A stretch of 64,000 nt of DNA from Doryteuthis pealeii (GCA_023376005.1 CM042162.1:91340137-91404136); one strand, 5' to 3'; shown: positions 43,395-55,063, counted from the first letter of the stretch. Notes: a model not told the origin generated them from the letters alone. A program made the numbers and translations.

Positions 43395-44042
43395 GGTAAT
43401 AAAGGACTATTTGCTCGTAAATTCCTACCATAAAATAAACTGAACCCTCATTTTATGTCCGTGTTTTTGCAATTAATGTTTTATTTTTCTTGTACCCGTT
43501 ATTTTACAATATATTTTATTTATTTATTTTAATATTCACTTCAATATTTATATTCTAAAAGATTTTATTTTGTGAGAATGTTTAGTTTTAAAGTGGGGGC
43601 TCGTTTTACAATTTAGGCATAAATTGAGTCCTCCTTTTATGACCGTAATTTTGTTTTTTCATCGACGATGATTAAAATCTGACGTTTTTATTTTAGAGTA
43701 CCAAAACCAAAAAAAGAAATAACAACAACAAAAGGTAATATTCAACTTTTTACTCGTAAATTCCTACCATAAAATTAAGCTTGAGCATTCTATGATAGGA
43801 ATTTACGAGTAAAAAGTTGAAGTGTAAAAACGAACCCCCACTTTAAAACTAAACATTCTCACAAAATAAAAACTTTTAGAATATACATATTGAAGTGAAT
43901 ATTCAAATAAATAAATAAAATATGTTTAGTATTGTAAAATAACGGGTGGAAGAAAAATAAAACATTGCAAAAACACTGACATAAAATGAGGGTTCAGTTT
44001 ATTTTATGGTAGGAATTTACGAGCAAATAGTCCTTTATTACC
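43395..44042. mobile_element. Foldback element with arms of about 250 bp
   Basis: ggtaataaaggactatttgctcg...taccataaaataaactg at the left is mirrored by cagtttattttatggta...cgagcaaatagtcctttattacc at the right. The arms extend to the tgagaatgtttagttttaaa segment, and a second short hairpin (ttttactcgtaaattcctaccata) sits at the centre. Confidence 0.88.
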
Positions 44043-44552
44043 AAAGACATTGTGTCACACGCGGTACTGTAACATTTACAGTTTGTTTTGTTTGTTTGTA
44101 TTAAAAGCCGATTTCTTCGTTAAGCACCCCCCCCCCGCGAAATGTAGACAGTGTTAGGCTGTATACAACAACATCCTACCTTCCGGAACCCGAAAAAACA
44201 AAAAACAAAGAAAACAACATAAAAAAAAATAAAAAAACGCCGACTCAATGTGCAGCGAGAAGAAATGCAACGCTTGTCATCGAGTAGTTTTGACTGACAA
44301 ACAGGAAGCAAAGAGCCACATACTGCAGCTCACAAAGCAGCGTTGAAATGTCAGATTATATGTGGATGTAGGAGAATTGATCGATTTCAACAGCATGTCA
44401 ACCCGTCGAGGCTTATTCTATGCCTTGAGGTTAAGGAATCGCGTTCATTGTAGGTTCATATTCGACATTTTGTTTAGTTGATTATTAAGAGTTTTTTTGT
44501 TTTTTGTTTTTTGCACACAGTTATATCGTTTCAAGTATACATATATCTTATC

Positions 44553-44817
44553 ATGGGAAATGGACTCGTCGCTCCGAGTTCAAATTCTGACTGTGGTAAT
44601 TGCATTTCACTTAGCGCTAATACCCTTGGGAAAGATATGAATCCTACTCTCCCTCCAGCTACGGATAAATAGTAGGGTAGACTGGGCTCTTTAACCTTGG
44701 TTAGGCAACTGGTCTAGGAGAAGGAAAACTGAATTCAAATCTGTTGAACTCCGCTTAAGAAATTGACCTTGTGTCGCATCCTGCTCGTGCGGAGGGATTG
44801 GTAAATATATATATATA
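44553..44817 (+). mobile_element. tRNA-derived SINE V, near full length
   Basis: gaaatggactcgtcgctccgagttcaaattctg (B-box region), tagcgctaatacccttgggaa, ctgggctctttaaccttgg, gaccttgtgtcgcatcctgctcgtgcgg, then a TA tail. A Helitron is inserted in the TA tail at 44818. Confidence 0.8.
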
Positions 44818-45854
44818 TCTTATTATAATGGAGATTTTGGATCTGTCTGTAATCAAAACTACGTTACCACCAACGCCACAATTCCCTTAATTATTAACGT
44901 TATATTCACAATGGTTATTAAATAATCATTTAATCTTAATTAACCTCTTATTAATTAACAATATCTCTATAAAGATCTAGCCAAGATATATTTGCCTCAA
45001 AACAGCCCATATTATTATTGTATTTAAAACCTGCAATGTGTGTTATATATATCATTAAGAAATAAATGTTTACATAGTATACGGTGTGAATAATTTGCAT
45101 ACCAGTTTTAATAAAACCGTGTTTAATAAATAATTACTTGGTGTTATATTGTTTTATTCTCAAGCGTATTATAAGCAATCCTGTATATAATTTTATTACA
45201 ATAAAGTAAAATAAGTGTAATCTTTTTCTGTGTTATTTAATTTCATTAGTCTAATTCAATATAATATTTGATTATATTAAAACTTAAATACTTGTGCCCT
45301 AGGTACCGCTAAAATAGGTCACGTGATCAGTTTAGGCCATATTGAAGGAAGAAACGTAAATATTTTTGAACTTTTTTTTTAAATTTCGCATTATTCAGAC
45401 ACTTATCTTTATTGAAAAAAAAAATGTTTGTTTACCGGTTCATTTTATTATATTTCATAATGAATAAAATAGGGAGGTGAGTAGACCTCGTAAAAAAATA
45501 TTTACTCTAATATATTTTAGGAAAAATAAATATTTCAAGCATATTTTCATCAAAAGGTAAATAATTATGGAAATTTCGTGAAAATCATACCATTAATTGA
45601 TTTTTAATAGAATTTTTTAAAAAGCCTCTAGTCATAACTTGTTTTTGGCTACGTTAAATTTCATTTGATTTAACGGTGCAAAAATGTAAACATTTGTTTT
45701 CATTTATAATTTCCATAAGCTGAAATCTAAAAAAAAAAAAAAAAAAAAAATCGTCATGATAATATGCAAGGTTTCATTGTGTTAAATATAGGGGGGTAAA
45801 TTTCACAGGGAAAATTGGTGGTACCTATTGTGCCCAGAGGGCAGAGATTTTTAG
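44818..45854 (+). mobile_element. Helitron H1 with a nested hAT-like element
   Basis: 5' A|TCttattataatggag at 44818. The 3' end is a hairpin tgccc-aga-gggca followed by gagatttttag at 45854 (CTAG mutated to TTAG). The family C element at 45300-45827 interrupts it within the terminal hairpin. Confidence 0.8.
45300..45827 (+). mobile_element. Family C hAT-like MITE with perfect 8-bp TSD
   Basis: Ends TAGGTACCGC and, in complement, TAGGTACCACC. TTGTGCCC flanks both sides exactly (45292-45299 and 45828-45835). An 8-bp duplication and short TIRs fit a non-autonomous hAT-type element. There is no transposase. Confidence 0.9.
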
Positions 45855-45862
45855 TTTGGTTT

Positions 45863-46387
45863 GGTTTTACGGCATATCAACCTCAGTGGGTCATTTAATG
45901 CCGATAAAGTTTTGAAATAAATCAATTCTTAATTGATAATACAATTTTTTTATAAATACATTTTTCTATTTAACCCATAGATCGGACCCTAACAGGTACT
46001 ACCACTCCGGATCAGAGTGGACCTGGGAGCAATGGTGATGAAGGGGTGCTCCACATTGCCCAGATCTCCAAAACTGGAACCTCACCATCAAATAGAGTTG
46101 AACGTCATTCCCAGGACATGTCGACCCTCAGCCACCACCTTCTAGCATCCATATGATAAAAAGGGTTGGGGCTTGCCATAAGGGCAATAGGGTTGGAGCA
46201 ATCATATAGGTGCTAGGGCTTGACGTGACCAGCCGGTTGATCGGAGGGGGCCTCTCCGACACCCAGTCTAGCCCAAGATAGGGCCAAAGTGGAGTATTGC
46301 ATGTCATGAACTGCTCATCCACCTGGGTTCTATCCTGAAGCATCACGGGTCGCCACCCACGGCCAACAGGTGGCCCCATTGGGGGAG
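45863..46387 (+). repeat. Dispersed repeat A, near full length
   Basis: acggcatatcaacctcagtg...gccaacaggtggccccattgggg. The 3' end is cut short. Confidence 0.88.
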
Positions 46388-46561
46388 CAGATATTTTTGC
46401 TAGTAATACTAATAACTTATACACAAATATATTGTTTCAAGTAATTTTACTAATTATCGTTTGTTTTCACAGTAGAATCTAATAATCCAATTATAACTTC
46501 AATTAACTAATCTTAACGCAAATAATTTCCAGTTATAATAATAACAAGTATTCTTATCTAA

Positions 46562-46650
46562 CTAGCAGTACCTGTGGAGATAACACAGTATGATGATTTT
46601 AATTATTACAATGTTTGAAAAATTATAGCTACTGAAAAAATAGTTCAATA
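46562..46650 (-). mobile_element. Helitron-like H2 terminus
   Basis: ctagcagtacctgtggagat on the + strand is the H2 3' end in complement. It is cut by the GATGCTGAT MITE that starts at 46651. Confidence 0.55.
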
Positions 46651-46940
46651 TGCAGAGATGCTGATAAGTACGCGCCTGCGTGCCTGACGCACAAAAATCT
46701 AAAAGGATGCAGTAAAATCGTATTCATGCGTCCCAGTGTTTTTCGTTTTTCTTCCCTCACCATTTCAAGCTAACGGTAAATACAGTTAAATAGTCTCTTA
46801 GAAACGAATTACACTGGATAGGTTACGAGGTAGGAGTTAGACAGCTTTAGTTGGGACCCATATATTTTCCCGGGGACTCATTCAAAGCAAATATGTGCGT
46901 CCCAGGACGCACTAAATCAAAAAACCTATCAGCATCACTG
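46651..46940 (+). mobile_element. Short-TIR MITE (GATGCTGAT family), complete
   Basis: cagagatgctgataag...cctatcagcatcactg. Reads through the LTR insertion site (ctggataggttacgagg) uninterrupted. Confidence 0.8.
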
Positions 46941-46972
46941 ACACTTGTATGGTTTCAAGTATTCATATATGA

Positions 46973-47405
46973 CTAGCAGGTCCTGTGAATATACCACCGT
47001 ATGATAATTTAATTACAATGTTTGATAAGAGCTATTGCAAAATACTTCAATATGTAAAAAGTATAATAAACTTGATTTAACTCTTTCACTTTTTTCTTTC
47101 TTTTCTTTATGTTTGATTGAAGCAGATTAGCGTTATCGCCTCCACGTGCTCTCCTATTTTCCCCCTACTCTTTCTTTCTTATATTTTTCTGTGTAGCATG
47201 TCATTTTTCTCCCCTTTCTTTATAATAAAAACGGTATGGTCCATTATTTAGTTAAGGTGACGACACAAAAAAATAAGTATTCGGTGGATAAGCAACACCC
47301 GATAATCAGAATTTACACTTTGGCATTTCATCCTGGATGATTTAGACGGTCTCATCTTTAACCAGAAGGTGTTGCAAGATGATAACGGTCGTACAATTAA
47401 GGAAC
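46973..47405 (-). mobile_element. Helitron-like H2, minus strand
   Basis: ctagcaggtcctgtgaat on the + strand, then the H2 body (ctgtgtagcatgtcatttt, gatgataacggtcgta). Confidence 0.6.
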
Positions 47406-47424
47406 ACGAGTATTAACATAAAGG

Positions 47425-47518
47425 TTATTTCCTATAAGTCCAACATAAACAAAGGGGAACAACTCTTGACTGATAATTTTTTTTATTTTCCCCTTAAACT
47501 AACCCTAACCCTAACCTA
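47425..47518 (+). mobile_element. Foldback MITE F, left half
   Basis: ggttatttcctataagtccaac...actaaccctaaccctaacc. The right arm is absent; sequence changes at taatatcagattacac. Confidence 0.75.
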
Positions 47519-47525
47519 ATATCAG

Positions 47526-47625
47526 ATTACACAAGCTGCGCTACTCATGCGCTGAGTTAGCGAAGACAAGTATCGAACCCGGAACTTTGCGATTCCAAGG
47601 CAGATGCTTAACCGACCAAGATAAA
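47526..47625 (-). mobile_element. tRNA-derived SINE S3 head
   Basis: The minus strand reads cttggtcggttaagcatctg (A-box-like) and agttccgggttcgatactt (B box), close to a tRNA body. The acceptor stem does not close and a longer non-tRNA tail follows (gcgcatgagtagcgcagctt). Confidence 0.65.
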
Positions 47626-47827
47626 TTTCTATTCAATAATAACTTGTTTGCCTATAGTTATATATGGTTTCAAGTAACTAATAATAATCAAGTAAACATA
47701 ATACAAATAATTTGTTTACATTTATATGGTTTCAAGCGATTAATAATAATAATCCTTAGTAAACAATTATAGCTTCAAGTGACTATTCTTAATATAAATA
47801 ATTTACAGTTATGAGATATCAAGTATT

Positions 47828-48010
47828 GGTTATTTCTTATAACCCAACATAAACAAAGGGAACCACTCTTGACTGATAGATTATTTATTTTCCCATTAAA
47901 CTAACCCTAAACCTGACCCAGTCTTCTTTTTTCCTAGTAGATCAATCAATAAATAATTTATCAGTCAAGAGTGGTTCCCCTTTGTTTATGTTGGAGTTAT
48001 AGGAAATAAC
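47828..48010. mobile_element. Foldback MITE F
   Basis: ggttatttcttataacccaac...gttggagttataggaaataacc; interior actaaccctaaacctgaccc and its partner arm. Confidence 0.85.
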
Positions 48011-48423
48011 CCATGTAAAAAAGACTGAAAAAAATGGCGGTTTCTCTACGAGACTAACATGTAATCTTTAATAGAATAAACTAAACTAAAACCTTTATGT
48101 TCAATTGACGGAATAATAAAAAGAGTCTCAAAAAGGACTTGATATTTCCATACAAAATATTCAATAGGAATAATTTCTAGGTTAGTTATTGTTGCACAGA
48201 AAACCGGTCAGGAATCATAGATACAAAGAAATCACTACCCCGAAACAATAACCACGACTATCCCCCAACCTTTCGTTATTGATCGAAGGTCAAGTGTGCT
48301 TTAAACGGAAATTGTTCTCAACAATGAGGGTTAGTTGGTTGACCGATTGATTTTAACGGCACATCAACCCGTCTGGGGTTGTCATGCCTAACGGTTAGAA
48401 AGTAATATATGTTGTGTATTAAG

Positions 48424-48901
48424 GTTGGCTTCTGATTTAGGTCGGAAAATTAAAACGGAAAGTTTTTTGGTGGTACCCAATGACAGTTTAACTACAGTCT
48501 ATGAATTAACATTTTGCGAATTGGGTTACGGTTTTAGGGGATTAAGGTTGTTTTTAATTACGTATTGCTTAAAAAAAAATAAACAAAAAACCAAATTACT
48601 ATACATTTAATGTTGAAAAATATTTTTTAAACTAAGTTTAATTGAAATTATACATTGCAATACTAACACAAACAACTGTCTCAATAATAGATTCAATAAT
48701 TAATTTCAATGGTTAATTAAATGTATAGTAATTTAGTTTTTTTTTTGTTTTTTTTTTAAGCAATACGTAATTAAAAACAACCTTAATCCCCTAAAACCGT
48801 AACCCAATTCGCAAAATGTTAATTCATAGACTGTAGTTAAACTGTCATTGGGTACCAAAAAAACTTTCGTTTTAATTTTCCGACCTAAATCAGAAGTCAA
48901 C
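48424..48901. mobile_element. Foldback family D, complete, with private tips
   Basis: Left tip ttggcttctgatttaggtcgg and right tip ccgacctaaatcagaagtca match each other but not other D copies. The ggtacccaatgacag variant is also shared by both arms. It contains the intact aaattactatacatttaatg used as the Helitron empty site. Confidence 0.88.
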
Positions 48902-49146
48902 CAAATTCTGTTTAATTTTATCATCAAGTATAGAAATACCCTTCACTGGAAAACATTGAACAGTTTTTTTTTTTTTTTTGTTTTTTTTTTTTTTTCTTCT
49001 ACACATGCAGTTAAATTTTGAGATCATTCGAACGAGAAATGGTCAAGTTAGATTACGAAATGGCATAAATTTTTCTGAAACTCCCAGTATTTAAAATAGT
49101 AAAAAATATAATTGAACATTTTTTTTTTTTAATTCGGAATCTTATA

Positions 49147-49310
49147 GCATATTTACCTATCCCTACGCACGAGCAGGATGTGGCACGGTCAATTTTTTTA
49201 AAGCGGGGTTTAAAAGGTTTAAGTTCAAAGTTTTCCCTTCTTAGCGCTATGTGAATTGCAACCAGCCTCGTCCATTTCCTAGGACGATAACCGTTACACA
49301 ACGGCCCCCC
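49147..49310 (-). mobile_element. SINE V, internally deleted
   Basis: Tail (acgcacgagcaggatgtggcac) and head (cgataaccgttacacaa) present in complement; part of the body is missing. Confidence 0.65.
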
Positions 49311-49516
49311 ACCCAAGTATCAGATCGATAAATGAAACGGAATTAAGTGTCCGTGTGTGTGGGGGGGGGTATGGAGGGGTGATATGAAAATAAGATTGAC
49401 GAAACATTTACACATGAAAATACCTTTCTTCTGTTCAATTAGATTACTTAGATCTGTAGTAATATAAATTCCATTTCGTTTTCTTTTGTTTTTTCATACA
49501 ATGAAAAGTAATTTTT

Positions 49517-49980
49517 GGTTAAACTTGCAAATCGTCGTCAAAATTAAAACGGAAACAGTGTATGAATGATTTTTTTTTGCGAATTGGGTTTAGGGGTTTG
49601 GGGATTAAGGTTGTTTTTAATTACGTATTGCTTTTAAAAAAAAAATTTTTTTAATTACTATACACTTAATGTTGAAAAATATTTTTTAAACCAAGTTTAA
49701 TTGAAATTATACATTGCAATACTAACACAAACAACTGAGACTAATGTGTCTACTGTTGGATTCAATAATTAATTTCAATGGTTAATTAAATGTATAGTAA
49801 TTTGATTTTTTTTTATTTGTTTTTTTTTTTTTCAAGCAATACGTAAATAAAAATAACCTTAATCCCCAAACCCCTAAACCCAATTCGCAAAAAATTCATT
49901 CATACACTGTAGTTAAACTGTCATGGATCACCACCAAATAAGTTTCCGTTTTAATTTTAACGACGATTTGCAATTTAACC
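49517..49980. mobile_element. Foldback family D, tips of the CGTCGTC type
   Basis: Tips ggttaaacttgcaaatcgtcg and cgacgatttgcaatttaacc; interior tatacacttaatgttgaaaaat. The left arm lacks part of the sequence present in the right arm. Confidence 0.85.
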
Positions 49981-50035
49981 TAATTTTTCTAAATTTGTCC
50001 AAAATCTTCTGCGGAACGAAATGAAAAATAAAAAA

Positions 50036-50075
<40 letters not shown>

Positions 50076-50212
50076 GCCCTTCTAATACGATATGGCCCAT
50101 TACAGCTTGTATTATATACGGCGCTGACATAACGATTATTACACAATCACCTACGGAGCTAAAATTTGGGGGAAACCACAAATTCTAAATCCAACAAAAA
50201 ACACAATTAAAA

Positions 50213-50560
50213 CTAGCAGGACCTACCACAGTAGGATAATTTAATTATTACGTTTGATATATTGACTTAAGAGCTATTGCTAAATAATTCAATATGAAAA
50301 AAGTATAATAATCTTGATTTAACTTTCACTCTTTTTCTCATCATGTTCAATTGCGCGCGCTCACCCCCTCTATAACTTTCACCATACTCTCTCTTTCTTA
50401 TATTTTTCTGTGTAGCATGTCCCTTTTCTTTATAATAAAAACGGAATGGTCCATTATTTAGCTTAGCTGACGACACTCATTTGGAAGGTCTCATTTTTAA
50501 CCAGAGGGTGTTGCAAGATGATAACGGTCGTATTTTGTAGGAACACCAGTATTACTTTAT
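50213..50560 (-). mobile_element. Helitron-like H2, minus strand
   Basis: ctagcaggacctaccacagt on the + strand, then the H2 body (tctgtgtagcatgtccctt, gatgataacggtcgta). Confidence 0.6.
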
Positions 50561-50975
50561 AGAAGTTGACCGAACTGAACTTCACGGGTCATTATAGAAT
50601 ATTAAGCGTTATTTTGAATCAATTAAAAATACCGAGAATAAGATATTTTAAACACTTAAAAATTAGGGTGTGTATATAAAAAGGAACTACTTAGTTTTGT
50701 TCCAGTTATATTGATCCGATTAATCAAGTAATCTTGGTTAATTACCTTATCAAGTGTGTGGGGGTGTACTTTATAAGCCTCACCTAGGGTGTTAAATAAC
50801 CTGGCGCCACCTCGGACTATTTTAATATTTTAGAGAAAAAAAATCTATTTATTAATGTCGGGCTCTAATCAACGGTGTTTTTTATTGACTATATCATTTG
50901 TGAAAATACTTTGACAACATTAATTACATTATTTAAAAATGTTGGACTCTTTTCCTCGTCTTTATTGTTATATAT
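50561..50975. other. No gene recognised
   Basis: AT-rich. Only the last 35 bp (ttggactcttttcctcgtctttattg) match the GPPEG-like dispersed repeat tail. Confidence 0.5.
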
Positions 50976-52301
50976 TAGGTACCACCAATTTAGGGTCACA
51001 TGATCAGTTTAATCTATATTGAATAAACGAAAGTAAATATTTTTTTAATTTTGTTTCTTAAAAATCTCGCAAAAAAATAAGTAATGATCATACAGATTTG
51101 TTACAAAGAAAAACAGTTAATTCAAGGATCAAATTATTCGATTGTGAAAAAAATTACAGTTATCTTGAAAAATAAATAAGATAGTTTGTCTTACTTGTAA
51201 AAAGGGTGATTTTTATGTCGAAACTAGGACTGGAAATTTACATATTACCACTCTTTGACATTTATAGATTTAAATGTATGGGTGGCTCTATTCGACATAA
51301 TTGTTTTCTTGTGCATATTCAATAACCGATTATTGGTTTTCAACGATTTTTTAAAGATTTATTTTTGTGGTAGTTTCAGAATATCTCCGGAATATTTTTT
51401 TAGTTAAACTTATAGGGTAACTGAAGCAAAGAAAAGACTAAGTATTGCAAATATTGTCGTTTTGCTCTTCCGTATATTATAAGAATCAAACATTACTATT
51501 CAACAGTAAAAATTACAAATTCTTTTTAAAAATATTAATATATCGTGGATCGGACAAATTTTTAGTTCACCTGAATTCTAAAATTCAATGTTATATTATA
51601 TTTAGATATTAGGAAAAAATCGATTTGTACACACAAAAAAGATTTTTAAACATTAAAAAAAAAAAAATTTCTTCTTGACAATTTAATAGAATATAGTACA
51701 TACCAATTAAAAAAAAAAAAGTTTTCAAATAATATTATGACATTATTTTCCCTTTTTATTTCAGAATTCATGAATGTTTCCTTTGTAATAAAAAAACTGC
51801 GTTGTATATTATACAATTTTTTTATATAGTTATTCAGAGTCTTATCTTTATAGAAAAAAAGTAAAAACGTTTTCTGACGGCTCATAAAATAAAATAGGGG
51901 CGGGGTAGACCTAGCAAAAAAATATTTCCCCTAATATATTCTAGGAAAAAACTATTTCAGATATATTTACATCCAAAGGTAAATAGTTATGGAAATTTTC
52001 GTGAAAATCGGACTGTTAATTGATTTTTCATAGAATTTTTTTTAAATTCCTCTTATCGTAACTTGTTTTTAGCTACGTTAAATTTCAGTTGATTCAACAG
52101 TGCAAAAATGAAAACATTGTTTTTCAATCATAATTTTCATTATTTCCGTAAGCTGAAATTTTCTTTTTTAAATCATCAGGAGTTTGTCTAAGGTTTCTTC
52201 TTTCGAATGGAAAAAAATTTAAGATAATATTAATTTTTATGCAAGTTTCATTGTGTTAAATATAGGGGGGTAAATTTCGCAGGGTAAATTGGTGGTACCT
52301 A
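50976..52301 (+). mobile_element. Family C hAT-like element, long form
   Basis: taggtaccaccaattt at the left and aattggtggtaccta at the right. Flanking octamers ttatatat and ctatatac agree at the inner six bases. It is longer than 45300-45827 because of about 570 bp of unmatched sequence at 51185-51757, which contains no recognisable protein. It sits within the GPPEG-like repeat. Confidence 0.75.
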
Positions 52302-52630
52302 CTATATACACAATATTTCGTTTCGACAGATGTGCCCTCCGGCCTACTTCAAGAGTTTCATGTCGAACTCGGAAGCCTTCATGGAACTTTGAAACGAACC
52401 CTTTTATTTAATCAATTGGGGGTAGATTTGTTCTGATTCCGTTAACCATGACCAGGTACAAGTGTTAAGCTATGTTAAGTAATCTATGATATTTTCGTAT
52501 GTGGTCAGAATCGAATTTGCAATATCCAGAAAGTTCTCGAATTCGACAAGAAACACCTGAAGAAAGCCGGAGGACACATCGGCTGAAACGTTGTTTATAT
52601 AACAAAGATGAGGACAACAGTCCAAAAGCC
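52302..52630. repeat. Dispersed repeat (GPPEG-like) flank
   Basis: tttcgacagatgtgccctccggcctacttc (complement orientation) and, at 52540-52630, acctgaagaaagccggagg...gttgtttatataacaaagatgag (direct orientation). Two copies face each other. Confidence 0.55.
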
Positions 52631-52636
52631 TTATCT

Positions 52637-52770
52637 CCTAAAATTCAGACAAATAGCATTAATTGCATTTTTAAATGCGAATAAACTAATTCTGGTGGAA
52701 CAGAAGTATTGGTTGATTGATTTTAATGGCATATCAACACGTCTAGGGATAGTTTATGAATAGAGGTTAG
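52637..52770 (+). repeat. 134-bp inverted repeat, left arm
   Basis: Matches the complement of 54274-54407 with three differences over 134 bp. Confidence 0.93.
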
Positions 52771-52866
52771 GGAACCGTGTATGATATCAAGTATTCTTCT
52801 ATCTAATAAAAATAATTTGCACACAGTCATAGTTTCTACCGTCAGCTCCAAGTTGTTTTACTGCAC

Positions 52867-53400
52867 ATATCAGATTACACAAGCTGCGCTACTCATGCGC
52901 TGAGTTAGCGAAGAGAAGTATCGAACCCGGAACCTTGCGATTCCAAGGTGGATGCTTAACCGACTAAGATAAATTTCTATTCAATAATAACTTGTTTGCC
53001 TATAGTTATATGGTTTCAAGTAACTAATAATAATCCATTGTAAACAATTATAGCTTCAAGTGACTATTCTTAATAAAAATAATTTGTTCACATTTATATG
53101 GTTTCAAGCGATTAATAATAATAATCCTTAGTAAACAATCATAGCTTCAAGTAACTATTCTTAATATAAATAATTTACAGTTATGAGATATCAAGTATCG
53201 GTTATTTCCTATAACTCCAACATAAACAAAGGGGAACCACTCTTGACTGATAAATTATTTATTTTCCCATTAAACTAACCCTAAACCCTAACCCCGTCTT
53301 CTTTTTTCCTAGTAGATCAATAAATAAATAAATAATTTATCAGTCAAGAGTGGTTCCCCTTTGTTTATGTTGGAGTCATAGGTTATAACCCAAATATTTC
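52867..53400. repeat. Segmental duplication, copy 2 (SINE S3 plus MITE F)
   Basis: Matches 47526-48010 in order and insertion points; includes the S3 tRNA-like head (52867-52972, minus) and MITE F (53200-53400). One extra internal repeat unit is present. Confidence 0.85.
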
Positions 53401-53780
53401 CAATAATTTTCAAACAGATCTATTTCAAATGGGTACTACTACTCCGGGTTAGAGTTGACCTGGGAGTAATGGGATACTCCCACACATTCCATGACACCCC
53501 TTTTACCATTTAAAGGACACTGGAACCTCGATCTACCCTTATTTTTTTTGGGGGGAGGGGGTACCCCATTAGAGGGGAGGGGATACAGTCTGCATATTCT
53601 AAGCCTCATCGACAAAAATTTAGAGAAACGACAGCTGGTACATGTAGAATGTGAATGACTCGAGGAATGTGGTTGACGTGAATAGAGAGTCACGGTTATA
53701 TACGCACTAGGCTGTTCTCTCTTGCCAGACAGCAGTTTTTAGTTTTCATGTAGTCATCATTATACGCAACCGCCTGAACT

Positions 53781-53955
53781 TGCACAAAGGTGTCAAAATT
53801 AGGGTGACCAAGAAAAAAACAGAACCTACAAATTTTGTAATAAAACTTAATTTTAACTAGGAGGGTTACGGTTTAAGGTTTAGTTTAATGGGAAAATAAA
53901 TAAATAATTTGAGTTCTGTTTTTTCTGGGTCACCCTAATTTGACACCTTTATGCA
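53781..53955. mobile_element. Foldback family E with private tips
   Basis: The E core (agggtgaccaagaaaaaa...tttttctgggtcaccct) is bracketed by tgcacaaaggtgtcaaaatt and aatttgacacctttatgca. The interior has gggttacggtttaaggtttag. Confidence 0.85.
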
Positions 53956-54122
53956 AAAACCCTCGCGGCGAGAAAAAACCCGTCAAATAGTTTGATTGTA
54001 AAAAATATACTACCAAACATCACCTGGGGAGAAAAATTTTTTGGAAATAAGAAAAGACCAAGATAATCGTACCAACCAAAAATAATCGATTGATACAATA
54101 CTTGGCCAAAAGAAAAAAACAA

Positions 54123-54126
<4 letters not shown>

Positions 54127-54177
<51 letters not shown>
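54127..54177. repeat. (TA)n microsatellite
   Basis: About 50 bp of uninterrupted TA. Confidence 0.95.
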
Positions 54178-54179
<2 letters not shown>

Positions 54180-54273
54180 TATAAAAACCGCCAGGTTGAC
54201 ATGCCGTTAAAATCGGTCCATCAGTCAAAACATCTATTCGGTCTAAAATGTAAATAAAAACGTACAATGAACA

Positions 54274-54407
54274 CTAACCTCTATTCATAAACTATCCCTA
54301 GACGTGTTGACATGCCATTAAAATCAATCAACCAATACTTCTGTTCCGCCAGAATTAGTTTATTCGCATTTAAAAATGCAATTAATGCTATTTGTTTGAA
54401 TTTTAGG
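54274..54407 (-). repeat. 134-bp inverted repeat, right arm
   Basis: Complement of 52637-52770. Confidence 0.93.
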
Positions 54408-54761
54408 AGAGTCGGATCTTAGCCCTGAAAAGTAGGTTTTTTAAGTAGGTTTAAGTTAAAAAAAATATTTACGTTTCTTCCTTCAATATGGACTAAACTG
54501 ATCACGTGACGTATTTTGGTGATGCCTAAGGTACTTTTTATAGTATCACTTTTTAAAATTTTTATGTGACCCCCTTTTCGGCAATATATGTCAATTACCT
54601 AAACTTTGACTCCCACCCCCCTATTCAAATACGAGAAACAGTTTTAAATAACCATACCCTCCATACCCCAAATCTAACCCACGTGCACATCGCAATTTTT
54701 CTTTCCGAATAAACCCACCGACCACAATGAATAGAATATTTTTGTAGTGATATTTTTTATA

Positions 54762-55063
54762 CTAGCAAATATAATGCACGCCTCCGGGTGCAAGTATTTA
54801 AGTTTTTAATGTAATAAAATATTGTATTAAAATAGAAAAGGCTAATGAAACTAATACAGATAAAGATTTGACAAGGGGTTATAATAAGTTTGCGAGGAGT
54901 ATATATGAACAGGAATTTCACTGAAACTACTCTCCATCACTCTCGTCTTTCATTGGTTTTTTTTTAAAATTTAAGTATTTAGTTTATAAGGAAGTAAATG
55001 AATAAATGCATTATTTTATCTGTAATGGAATTTCATTTAAATTCATTGAAGAGATTTTTTTGC
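54762..55063 (-). mobile_element. Helitron H1, 3' part, running into the gap
   Basis: On the minus strand it ends ...gcacccggaggcgtgcattatatttgctag followed by T. The body continues to the N gap at 55064. Confidence 0.75.

Larger units (their letters stand above)
47526..48010. repeat. Segmental duplication, copy 1 (SINE S3 plus MITE F)
   Basis: Same order and flanks as 52867-53400: a minus-strand tRNA-like head, ggtttcaagt(a)act repeats, then a MITE F inserted at the same point (atatcaagtat|t/c). Confidence 0.85.

Noticed and set aside
47526..47625. tRNA gene on the minus strand
   Set aside because: A and B boxes are present but the acceptor stem does not pair, the 3' part continues as SINE, and a second copy has the same extra tail.
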